From assembly GCA_964457365.1 (NCBI GenBank), contig CAYWFP010000112.1, forward strand, positions 1-11,411: a stretch of 11,411 nucleotides of DNA, given 5' to 3'. Positions 1 to 5,663 of this stretch are shown here, one piece after another (within the stretch, counting starts at the first letter, position 1; each line of letters begins with the position of its first letter). The position numbers were made by a program, and so were the translations under genes. The DNA comes from CAYWFP01 sp964457365 (GTDB taxonomy: Bacteria > Planctomycetota > SZUA-567). The notes beneath the pieces are model-generated. The model did not search any database and was not told the origin of the DNA. It saw only the letters and a list, made by a program, of their open reading frames with translations.

Positions 1-369
1 CGTAGTTCCCGCAAGGCCATGATGCTTCTTCGCTATGCCGAGGACGTCGGGCGTTATGGAAGCGTCGTTGTCGATTCCGAAGGACGGGTGTCGGCTTTTG
101 AGGAGAAATCGGCAGGACGTATTTCTTCGTTGATCAATGCCGGCATTTATTTTTTCCGCAAGTCCGCTGTCGCCGCGATAGTTCCCGGCGTTGAATGCTC
201 TCTCGAGCACGATGTGTTTCCGCAGTTTGTCAGTCGGGGCGAATTGTATGGTCTGCGGGCGGACGGCACTTTCATAGATATAGGAACGCCGGAGAGCTAT
301 CGTGAGGCGCAGCAATTGGCCAAGGCCTTCACGACATGCGACTTTTCCCGGCATAGCCCATCGCGATAA
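1..369 (+). CDS. Sugar-phosphate nucleotidyltransferase, 3' part (HddC/GMP-like family)
   Basis: The reading frame is open from base 1 (R-S-S-R-K-A before the first Met at 19), so this is the C-terminal part of a gene that starts outside the window; 122 residues are visible. The motifs G-R-Y-G-S-V-V-V-D, F-E-E-K, I-N-A-G-I-Y-F-F, S-L-E-H-D-V-F-P and F-I-D-I-G-T-P-E-S-Y are the typical second half of the NTP_transferase fold. They are closest to D-glycero-D-manno-heptose-1-phosphate guanylyltransferase and mannose-1-phosphate guanylyltransferase-like proteins. Such enzymes join a sugar 1-phosphate to an NTP to make an activated sugar nucleotide in the cytoplasm. The Asn of INAG and the Asp of FIDIG are the expected sugar and metal contacts. 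The N-terminal GxGTRL nucleotide loop lies outside the window. The exact sugar and nucleotide cannot be told; a glucose-1-phosphate thymidylyl- or cytidylyltransferase is possible. Confidence 0.85.
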   Translation, partial: RSSRKAMMLLRYAEDVGRYGSVVVDSEGRVSAFEEKSAGRISSLINAGIYFFRKSAVAAIVPGVECSLEHDVFPQFVSRGELYGLRADGTFIDIGTPESYREAQQLAKAFTTCDFSRHSPSR

Positions 370-388
370 ACGTATCGCACGGTCATAC

Positions 389-415
389 GGCGATTGCCGC
401 TTGTCGCCCCTTTTT
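389..415 (+). terminator. Possible weak intrinsic terminator
   Basis: The 5-bp stem GGCGA (389-393) / TCGCC (404-408) has a 10-base loop and is followed by CC and five T. It lies 20 bases after the nucleotidyltransferase stop codon. The stem is short, so this may be chance, and the downstream gene may still be read from the same transcript. Confidence 0.25.
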
Positions 416-433
416 CACGCCGGGAATATCGCC

Positions 434-1462
434 ATGTCATCCCCTCGTGTCTATGCCATACTCAAGCGGTTCATCTCCAACGAAAAAAAGCTGATGAAAT
501 ACGGCGTGAAGCGCCTGCTTGAAATCGGTATTGGTCCGGAGTTTCATGTCAAACATATACGCAATCTTCAAGCCGAAGACGCACTCTGTCCGCCGACGAA
601 AACGTATATGTTGCATCTTCCATATCGTATCGATCTCCTTTCGCCAGACGGGCAGGCGGAAATTCTGCAATTTGCCGAAGGCGTGTCCAAGAAATGCAGC
701 GGGTTTATCGCCCACGATCATCAGAACTTTATGGGCAATGCCGCCTATTCCGAAATCCTTCGCGATCTGAACAAAGCCCTCGACACAAGACGCGGCCCCA
801 CGGTTTTTATCGAATACTCCGCAGGACTGGACTTCGATATCTTTCTGGATATCGCCCGCTTGGTCCGGCACTTGCCGAACTTCGGCATTTGCCTGGATAT
901 CGGACATATCGGAATCGAGTATTGTCGGCGTGGTCTGGCAGAATCGTATCCCGACGGAGATCTTCGTACCGAGTTGTCGCGGGCGGATGACGTCGAGTCG
1001 TTTCTTTCGGAGATGCGGCAACGTGTCGCGGACACACGGCGCTTCGTTTGCGATTATGTGGATCGCATTTCGAAGCTGGACGTGCCGGTACATGTTCATC
1101 TTCATGATGGGCACCCGTTGTCCGCGTTCAGTCCGTACGGTGTTTGCGACCATCTTCCGTTCTACTGGCGCATACCGTTTTCATCTCAAGGCGGCGAGTC
1201 TTTGTCGTTTCCATGTATCTTCGGGGTCGACGGAGCGCGCGAAGTGATAAGGCGGGTGTTGTCCAACAAGCCTTCCGAACTGGCGTCGTTTACCCTCGAA
1301 CTCCACCCGCAACCGGGGCGTGTTCCCGTTTCCGGCGAGAGACGCTTCGACGAGAATTGGGCGGAGGATGACGGTCTCGAAAAGATGGCGTATTGGATGG
1401 ATATGTTAAGCCACAATTATACGCTTATCGAACCCGCCTTTAACGCGTTTGATATCAAATAG
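434..1462 (+). CDS. TIM-barrel sugar isomerase/epimerase-like protein
   Basis: A 342-residue protein that looks like the xylose isomerase-like TIM-barrel superfamily (AP endonuclease family 2 fold). The putative metal and substrate residues stand where this fold expects them: E127 in V-F-I-E-Y-S, D155 and H158 in C-L-D-I-G-H, the run H220-V-H-L-H-D-G-H, and E289 with H291 in T-L-E-L-H-P. No signal peptide or membrane segment is seen, so it is probably cytoplasmic. I chose the ATG at 434. The frame stays open back to 302, but that extension overlaps the upstream gene and reads as non-protein-like sequence rich in Arg, Pro and His. The Shine-Dalgarno at 434 is weak, and Met21 (base 494) is an alternative start. 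It follows the nucleotidyltransferase by 64 bases on the same strand, which suggests a role in sugar or surface-polysaccharide metabolism. The substrate is unknown. Its GC content is lower than that of the genes from 1950 onward. Confidence 0.7.
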   Translation: MSSPRVYAILKRFISNEKKLMKYGVKRLLEIGIGPEFHVKHIRNLQAEDALCPPTKTYMLHLPYRIDLLSPDGQAEILQFAEGVSKKCSGFIAHDHQNFMGNAAYSEILRDLNKALDTRRGPTVFIEYSAGLDFDIFLDIARLVRHLPNFGICLDIGHIGIEYCRRGLAESYPDGDLRTELSRADDVESFLSEMRQRVADTRRFVCDYVDRISKLDVPVHVHLHDGHPLSAFSPYGVCDHLPFYWRIPFSSQGGESLSFPCIFGVDGAREVIRRVLSNKPSELASFTLELHPQPGRVPVSGERRFDENWAEDDGLEKMAYWMDMLSHNYTLIEPAFNAFDIK

Positions 1463-1568
1463 CGTTGGTGTTTTCCGGCGAGAAGCGCAGGCCGGTCATG
1501 GTCCTCAACCCCTTCGAACCGGATTGTTGACTTCGATCCGATTCCTGGTGGGCCGGTTGCGGAATATC

Positions 1569-1597
1569 TTGACACCCCCACTCTTCGGCTCTATAGT
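1569..1597 (+). promoter_or_regulatory. Sigma-70 promoter of the metal-transport operon
   Basis: A perfect -35 box TTGACA (1569-1574), a 17-base spacer and the -10 box TATAGT (1592-1597). Transcription should begin near 1604, about 36 bases before the riboswitch aptamer. The combination of a strong promoter with a leader terminator fits control by attenuation. Confidence 0.75.
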
Positions 1598-1639
1598 AGG
1601 CGTATCGCTCGCGCGCGTTTGGCGCGGGAACAATACAGA

Positions 1640-1786
1640 AGCGCCGGGAATGCGGGAAGACGGTGAGAATCCGTCGCGGTCGCGCCGCTGTGACCGGAAT
1701 GTCAACCCGGCGGGGTCACCGAGGAATCTCGGGAAGGCCCCGCAGGCGGGAATGTCCGGCAAGCCAGAATACCGCATCCCGACGCT
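1640..1786 (+). promoter_or_regulatory. Cobalamin (B12) riboswitch aptamer
   Basis: The conserved cobalamin aptamer blocks occur in the right order: GGGAAGACGGTGAGAATCCG (1654-1673), CGCCGCTGTGACCGG (about 1682-1696), GTCACCGAGG (about 1715-1724), GGGAAGG (about 1731-1737) and the B12 box GCAAGCCAGAATACC (1759-1773). The closing stem can be drawn: CGGGAATGCGG (1645-1655) pairs with CCGCATCCCG (1772-1781) with one bulged A, and AGCG (1640-1643) pairs with CGCT (1783-1786) beyond one mismatch. The B12 box departs slightly from the usual CCAGGAGACC. The aptamer sits between a promoter and an intrinsic terminator and precedes a cobalt-type transporter. Binding of adenosyl- or another cobalamin should therefore favour termination and reduce cobalt uptake. 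Confidence 0.93.
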
Positions 1787-1856
1787 GCCGACACGGAATG
1801 CCTCGCAGATGGGCGGACCGGTTCGCGTCGTGGAACCCTCGTTTCATGCGCGCCCG

Positions 1857-1883
1857 ACCCGGCCTGTTTGCGGCCGGGTTTTT
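1857..1883 (+). terminator. Intrinsic terminator, riboswitch expression platform
   Basis: The 8-bp stem ACCCGGCC (1857-1864) / GGCCGGGT (1872-1879) has a 7-base loop and runs into five T (1879-1883). It lies 70 bases after the aptamer and 66 bases before the first start codon, so it can act as the regulated terminator of the leader. Two aptamer segments could compete with it: GCCGGG (1643-1648) matches the left arm, and ACCCGGC (1705-1711) can pair with the right arm. Which of them is the antiterminator is inference. Confidence 0.88.
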
Positions 1884-1949
1884 GCGTTTGCGCGCGCGTC
1901 GGAACGGGCGCGGAATATCCAGGATGCAATATTCTGAAAGGAGTGAGGG

Positions 1950-2720
1950 ATGAAGAGGAACAAGGGCAATTGGCGGCGTTCGATGTTGGCGACGGTGCTC
2001 ATGGTCGCCGCGAGTTGCGGCGTGGGCTATGCGCACTTCCTGGTGATTATGCCTTCGGCGACCGAGACCGATGGTGAGGCGGTGGCGCTGGAGGTGCTGT
2101 TTACGCACCCGATGAACCAGAAGCACACCATGGAAATGGCCAAGCCCAAGGAATTCGGCGTGTTCGCGCAGGGCAAGAAGACCGACCTGTCGGGCACGCT
2201 CAAAGCCAAGAAGGTCAACGGGAAGTCGGCATACGGCAGCAGCTACAAGCCCAAGGCGCCGGGCGATCATATTTTCTATGTCGTGCCCGCGCCGTACTAC
2301 GAGGAAGCGGAGGATATCTATATTCAGCAGTGCTGCAAGGTCGTGGTCAATGCCTTCGGCGAGAGCGAGGGCTGGGACGCCATGGTCGGCATGCCCGTGG
2401 AGATCGAACCGCTGGTGCGCCCGTACGGATTGTGGACCGGGATGCTCTTCCGCGGCGTAGTCAAGAATATGGGCAAGCCGGTGCCCAACGTCGAGATCGA
2501 GGTCGAGTACTTCAACGGCGACGGCAAGACCAAGGCGCCGACCGAATCGGCCGAGGTGCAGATCATCAAGACCAACGCCGACGGCGAGTTCAGCTTCGCG
2601 CTCCCGAAGGCCGGCTGGTGGGGCTTCGCCGCGCTCGGAGCCGGCGGCGAGCAGAAGCACGAGGGCAAGGAGCTCTCGCTCGACGCGGTGATGTGGGTCA
2701 AGTGCGAGGACGTTAAATAA
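1950..2720 (+). CDS. DUF4198 periplasmic component of cobalt/nickel ECF transporter (K type)
   Basis: This 256-residue protein matches the DUF4198 / CbiK-NikK type of secreted metal-uptake proteins (COG5266-like). Residues 1-28 form a signal peptide: a charged start, a hydrophobic core and a likely cut after G-V-G-Y-A. The mature chain would then begin H29-F-L-V-I-M-P-S, the typical A-H-F start of the family. C23 gives only a poor lipobox, so a lipoprotein is less likely. The segment T-H-P-M-N-Q-K-H-T-M-E-M (about residues 51-62) is rich in His and Met and may bind metal. The C-terminal third (about 160-240) reads as a beta-sandwich domain with P-V-P-N-V-E-I-E-V and N-A-D-G-E-F-S-F. The start is well supported by AAAGGAG at 1937-1943. 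It is the first gene behind the B12 riboswitch, and its stop overlaps the next start (TAATG). It probably helps capture or hand over Co2+ (or Ni2+) in the periplasm; its mechanism is not established. Confidence 0.85.
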   Translation: MKRNKGNWRRSMLATVLMVAASCGVGYAHFLVIMPSATETDGEAVALEVLFTHPMNQKHTMEMAKPKEFGVFAQGKKTDLSGTLKAKKVNGKSAYGSSYKPKAPGDHIFYVVPAPYYEEAEDIYIQQCCKVVVNAFGESEGWDAMVGMPVEIEPLVRPYGLWTGMLFRGVVKNMGKPVPNVEIEVEYFNGDGKTKAPTESAEVQIIKTNADGEFSFALPKAGWWGFAALGAGGEQKHEGKELSLDAVMWVKCEDVK

Positions 2721-3367
2721 TGCACATCTGCGACGATGTTTTGAGCCCGGAGTTGATGATAGGCACAAACGTGCTGGCGGTCGCGGGCGTGGCGGTGGGA
2801 TTGTACAAGACCGATTACGAGCGCGTGCCCCGGGTCGGGGTGCTCGCTTCGGTCTTTTTCGTCGCGTCGCTGGTGCATATCAACATCGGCCCTTCAAGCG
2901 TGCATCTTCTGCTGAACGGCCTCCTGGGGTTTCTGCTGGGGTGGAGCGCGTTTCCGGCGCTCGCGGCAGCGCTGTTTCTGCAGGCGATCCTGTTCGGCTT
3001 CGGCGGCGTGACCGCGCTCGGGGCGAACGTCCTGAATACCGCCGTGCCGGCGCTCTGTTGTTTTTACCTGTTCAGCAAGCCGTGCCGCTGCGCCAAGAGA
3101 CCGTTCGAGGCCGCCGTATACGGCGCGCTCGCGGGAAGCGCGGGGGTGGTGCTGACCTGCGCGATGCTGGCGCTCTCTCTCTATCTGAGCAACAAGGAGG
3201 CGTACGGCGCGGCCATCGTCGGCGTGACGGGGGCTCACCTGCCGGTCATGATCATCGAAGCGGTGGTGGTCGGCGCGGCGGCGGGATTTTTGTACAAGGT
3301 GCGACTGGAGCTCTTATACGCACCCTCGGCGCATTTGCCGGTGGAGGAGGTTGGTCATCATGGTTAG
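2720..3367 (+). CDS. cbiM: Substrate-binding membrane component of cobalt/nickel ECF transporter (CbiM/NikM family)
   Basis: A 215-residue polytopic protein of the CbiM/NikM (S component) family. It begins M-H-I, and in known members the amino group of Met1 and His2 bind the metal. Here the usual MHIPDG or MHIMEG reads M-H-I-C-D-D, with Cys4. H62 in P-S-S-V-H-L-L matches the conserved third-ligand region. F-L-Q-A-I-L-F-G-F-G-G-V-T-A-L-G-A-N-V-L-N (87-106) is the family signature, and G-A-H-L-P-V-M-I-I-E (171-180) is also typical. About six hydrophobic segments are visible. An unusual cysteine group, C113, C114, C122 and C124, lies at a membrane edge. The start codon overlaps the stop of the K gene by one base, so the two are translationally coupled. 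No CbiN gene is found; K and L proteins stand in its place. Cobalt is favoured over nickel because of the riboswitch. Confidence 0.9.
   Translation: MHICDDVLSPELMIGTNVLAVAGVAVGLYKTDYERVPRVGVLASVFFVASLVHINIGPSSVHLLLNGLLGFLLGWSAFPALAAALFLQAILFGFGGVTALGANVLNTAVPALCCFYLFSKPCRCAKRPFEAAVYGALAGSAGVVLTCAMLALSLYLSNKEAYGAAIVGVTGAHLPVMIIEAVVVGAAAGFLYKVRLELLYAPSAHLPVEEVGHHG
3343..3350 (+). promoter_or_regulatory. Ribosome binding site that fixes the L gene start
   Basis: GGAGGAGG lies inside the end of the upstream permease gene, nine bases before the ATG at 3360. An in-frame TTG at 3351 directly touches this site and is therefore too close to be the start. Confidence 0.75.
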
Positions 3368-3980
3368 GTTTACGCGTTACGGGTTTTTCTGCGCGCTGGC
3401 GCTGGCGTTTCTGTTGCCGACGAAACCGGCTCTCGCGCACAAGTTCAAGTGCTTCGCCACCGTCGACGGCACGACCGTCAGCGGCTACGCCTGGTTCGGC
3501 GGCGGCGGCCGGCCCAAGAACCAGGCGTTCAGGGTGCTCGCGCCCGACGGCAAGGTGCTGCACGAAGGCAAGACCAACGACAACGGCGAGTTTTCCTTCG
3601 AGGCGACGGTGCGCTGCGATCTGCTGATCGTGGTCGAAGGCGGCGAAGGCCACGAGGCCCGCTTCACCGTCGGCGGCGACGAACTGCCCGAGGCTCTTCC
3701 GGCGTACGGCGCGGCTGGCAAAATCGTCGAAGAGACGCCTGCGGCGAGACAACCCGATCAGCCGACCGAAGCCGCGCCTGCGGCCGTGATCGACGACAAG
3801 GCGCTGGCGCGTCTGGTCAAGAGCGCGGTGCACAAGGAGGTGACGCCCTTGCGCATCGAATTGGAGGAATTCAAGGAAGAGACGCGCATGCAGGACGTGA
3901 TCAGCGGCATCGGCTACCTCGTCGGTATCGCCGGTATCGCCTTCTATTTCCTCGGCGTGATGCGCAAGCGCAAGGGTTGA
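3360..3980 (+). CDS. Membrane-anchored periplasmic component of cobalt/nickel ECF transporter (L type)
   Basis: A 206-residue protein of the CbiL/NikL type. Residues 1-26 are a signal peptide ending in P-A-L-A, so the mature protein should start H27-K-F-K-C-F-A. Next comes a small beta-sandwich (about 27-105) like the carboxypeptidase regulatory domain, with G-Y-A-W-F and T-N-D-N-G-E-F-S-F. The second motif is shared with the K protein of this operon. A Pro/Ala-rich linker follows (about 115-140), then a charged, probably helical stretch with E-L-E-E-F-K-E-E-T-R. The chain ends with one membrane helix in D-V-I-S-G-I-G-Y-L-V-G-I-A-G-I-A (about 177-200) and a basic M-R-K-R-K-G tail. This layout places the domain in the periplasm next to the permease. 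The gene overlaps the end of the permease gene by eight bases. The protein takes the place of CbiN and is probably needed for metal loading. Confidence 0.82.
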   Translation: MVRFTRYGFFCALALAFLLPTKPALAHKFKCFATVDGTTVSGYAWFGGGGRPKNQAFRVLAPDGKVLHEGKTNDNGEFSFEATVRCDLLIVVEGGEGHEARFTVGGDELPEALPAYGAAGKIVEETPAARQPDQPTEAAPAAVIDDKALARLVKSAVHKEVTPLRIELEEFKEETRMQDVISGIGYLVGIAGIAFYFLGVMRKRKG

Positions 3981-3986
3981 CGCTTC

Positions 3987-4748
3987 ATGCTGATCTCTTT
4001 CGGCAATCCGCCGATATCGACGCTCGGCCGCCTCGATCCGCGCGTGCGCGTTCTGGCCACGGCCGCCTTCGCGCTCCTGGTCGTTTTGTGTGATCGGTGG
4101 CGGGCGCTCCTGCCGGCTTTCGGGGTGGCGGTCGTGTTGGTCCTGCTGGCGCGGCAATTCACCTGGCGAACGCTCAAGCGGCTGACCGAGGTCAACCTTT
4201 TCGTGCTGATGCTGCTGGTCTTCATGCCGCTCTCCACGCCCGGCGAGGCGCTGCTGCAATGGGGCGGATGGCAATGGAGCCGCGAGGGGCTGGAGCAGGC
4301 GCTCCGTATCGGCGTCACGGCCAACGCGGTGATGCTGGCATGCGGGGCGTTGTTGATGACAATGGAGCCGCCGCACCTGGGGCATGCCTTGAGTCGTCTG
4401 GGTGTGCCGGCGAAGCTGGTCCACGTTTTTCTCTTCATGGTGCGTTATATCGAAGTGATCGCCCAGGAATATCGGCGGTTGCGCGCGGCCATGAAACTGC
4501 GCGGCTTTCGCGCCGGATCCAGCCTGCACGCGCTGCGGAGTATCGGGTACCTGCTGGGCATGCTTTTCGTGCGCAGTATCGACCGGGCCGACCGCATCGT
4601 CGAGGCGATGAAATGCCGCGGCTTCGACGGGCATCTCTATGTGCTCGAAAAATTTGCGCTGCGCGTGCGCGACGCCGTATTCGTCTTCGTTTTTCTCGCC
4701 GCACTCGGCGGATTGGGGTGGCTGGAATGGGCGCAGACGGGGCGCTGA
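3987..4748 (+). CDS. cbiQ: Energy-coupling transmembrane protein CbiQ (EcfT family)
   Basis: The 253-residue T component of the ECF transporter. It starts with L-G-R-L-D-P-R-V-R-V-L, the usual CbiQ opening, followed by hydrophobic segments at about 22-36, 41-55, 70-82 and 108-124. The two coupling motifs that dock on the ATPase are present: A168-M-K-L-R-G-F and A207-M-K-C-R-G-F. A last membrane helix lies at about 228-247. CbiQ transmits ATP-driven movement from the ATPase to the substrate-binding permease. The gene begins six bases after the stop of the L gene, and its end overlaps the ATPase gene by 22 bases, so all five genes form one operon. The ribosome binding site is modest (CAAGGG about nine bases upstream). 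No key residue is missing. Confidence 0.93.
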   Translation: MLISFGNPPISTLGRLDPRVRVLATAAFALLVVLCDRWRALLPAFGVAVVLVLLARQFTWRTLKRLTEVNLFVLMLLVFMPLSTPGEALLQWGGWQWSREGLEQALRIGVTANAVMLACGALLMTMEPPHLGHALSRLGVPAKLVHVFLFMVRYIEVIAQEYRRLRAAMKLRGFRAGSSLHALRSIGYLLGMLFVRSIDRADRIVEAMKCRGFDGHLYVLEKFALRVRDAVFVFVFLAALGGLGWLEWAQTGR

Positions 4749-5392
4749 TCGAACTGCGTGGCGTCGAATTCAATTACCCGTTGCACCCGCCGACGCTGAC
4801 GGGCGCGAACCTGTCGTTGAAGCCCGGCGAGCGCCTCGGACTCGTGGGCGGCAACGGCTGCGGCAAGTCGACGCTTCTGCATTTGATCGTCGGCCTCATC
4901 AAACCCGCCGCCGGCGAGATCGTCGCTTTCGGCAAGCCGCGCGTGCAGGAGGCAGATTTTCGCGAAGTCCGCCGCCGCGCCGGGCTGGTCTTCCAGAATG
5001 CCGACGACCAGCTTTTCTGCCCGACGGTACTCGACGACGTGGCCTTCGGCCCGCTGAATCTGGGTAAGTCGCCCGAGGAGGCGCGCGAAATCGCCATGCG
5101 TTCACTCTCGCAAGTAGGGCTCGAGGACTTCGCCGAGCGTATCACCTACAAACTCTCCGGTGGCGAGAAGCGCGGCGTGGCCATCGCCACGGTGCTGGCC
5201 ATGGAGCCCGACATCCTGCTGCTGGACGAACCGACGACCGGCCTCGACGCGGAGGCAGTGGAGCGCTTGTGCGAGGTACTCAAATCGTTGCCGCAGGCGA
5301 TGATCCTGGTCAGTCACGATCACGCGCTGGTGCACGATCTCTCGACCCGTTGTGTGATGCTGACGGGAGGGAAAGTCGAGGCGCTGGATTGA
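4727..5392 (+). CDS. cbiO: Cobalt/nickel ECF transporter ATP-binding protein CbiO
   Basis: A 221-residue ABC ATPase of the CbiO/EcfA type, somewhat short for the family. All motifs are intact: Walker A G-G-N-G-C-G-K-S-T (41-49), Q-loop V-F-Q-N-A-D-D-Q-L-F with Q91, signature L-S-G-G-E (144-148), Walker B I-L-L-L-D-E-P with catalytic E169, D-loop G-L-D, and switch H198 in S-H-D. The sequence V-F-Q-N-x-D-D-Q-L-F-x-P-T-V-x-D-D-V-A-F-G-P is highly typical of CbiO. I chose the ATG at 4727, which overlaps the end of cbiQ. The frame runs open far upstream, but that part is only the shifted frame of cbiQ. With a single ATPase gene, the protein should act as a homodimer on CbiQ. It closes the operon 46 bases before a terminator. 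Confidence 0.95.
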   Translation: MGADGALIELRGVEFNYPLHPPTLTGANLSLKPGERLGLVGGNGCGKSTLLHLIVGLIKPAAGEIVAFGKPRVQEADFREVRRRAGLVFQNADDQLFCPTVLDDVAFGPLNLGKSPEEAREIAMRSLSQVGLEDFAERITYKLSGGEKRGVAIATVLAMEPDILLLDEPTTGLDAEAVERLCEVLKSLPQAMILVSHDHALVHDLSTRCVMLTGGKVEALD

Positions 5393-5437
5393 GGCAACGC
5401 AATGCCGGCACTTCTATCATCCGGTGTGGGCATTCAA

Positions 5438-5465
5438 GGTCCGGGCTTTGGCTCGGGCCGTTTTC
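5438..5465 (+). terminator. Intrinsic terminator of the cobalt-transport operon
   Basis: The 9-bp stem GGTCCGGGC (5438-5446) / GCTCGGGCC (5451-5459) includes two G-U pairs, has a TTTG loop and is followed by GTTTTC. It begins 46 bases after the cbiO stop. The rest of the stretch to the sulfatase stop (5466-5663) shows no gene and no convincing element. Confidence 0.7.
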
Positions 5466-5663
5466 ATGTACGCTCCATATTCTGGCAGGCGTTCTCGGGC
5501 GCTTCGAGAGTTGCGGGAAGCGAACCATGGCAGGTATCGCCCTTGAAGGTCAAAACGACGGTGAATCATCGGCATCTACTTGTCCGGACTGGCGAAATGC
5601 GGCATGCGAATCTGTCCCGGACGATTACGCTTCGGATATGCGGCAAAGAGGAGTCCCACAACA

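Noticed and set aside
1449..1937. Open frame of 162 codons across the operon leader
   Set aside because: It runs over the promoter, the B12 aptamer and the terminator, and has no protein-like pattern.
1716..2768. Long minus-strand frame of 350 codons
   Set aside because: It is antisense to the riboswitch and the K gene; its sequence is a His/Arg/Leu-rich shadow typical of GC-rich coding DNA.
3252..4634. Minus-strand frame of 460 codons
   Set aside because: It is antisense to three clear operon genes (the end of the permease gene, the L gene and most of cbiQ) and is rich in Gln, His and Arg without any recognisable motif.
5590..5640. GTCCGG / CCGGAC inverted repeat as a sulfatase terminator
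   Set aside because: The loop is long, one arm is self-complementary and no T-run follows on the minus strand.
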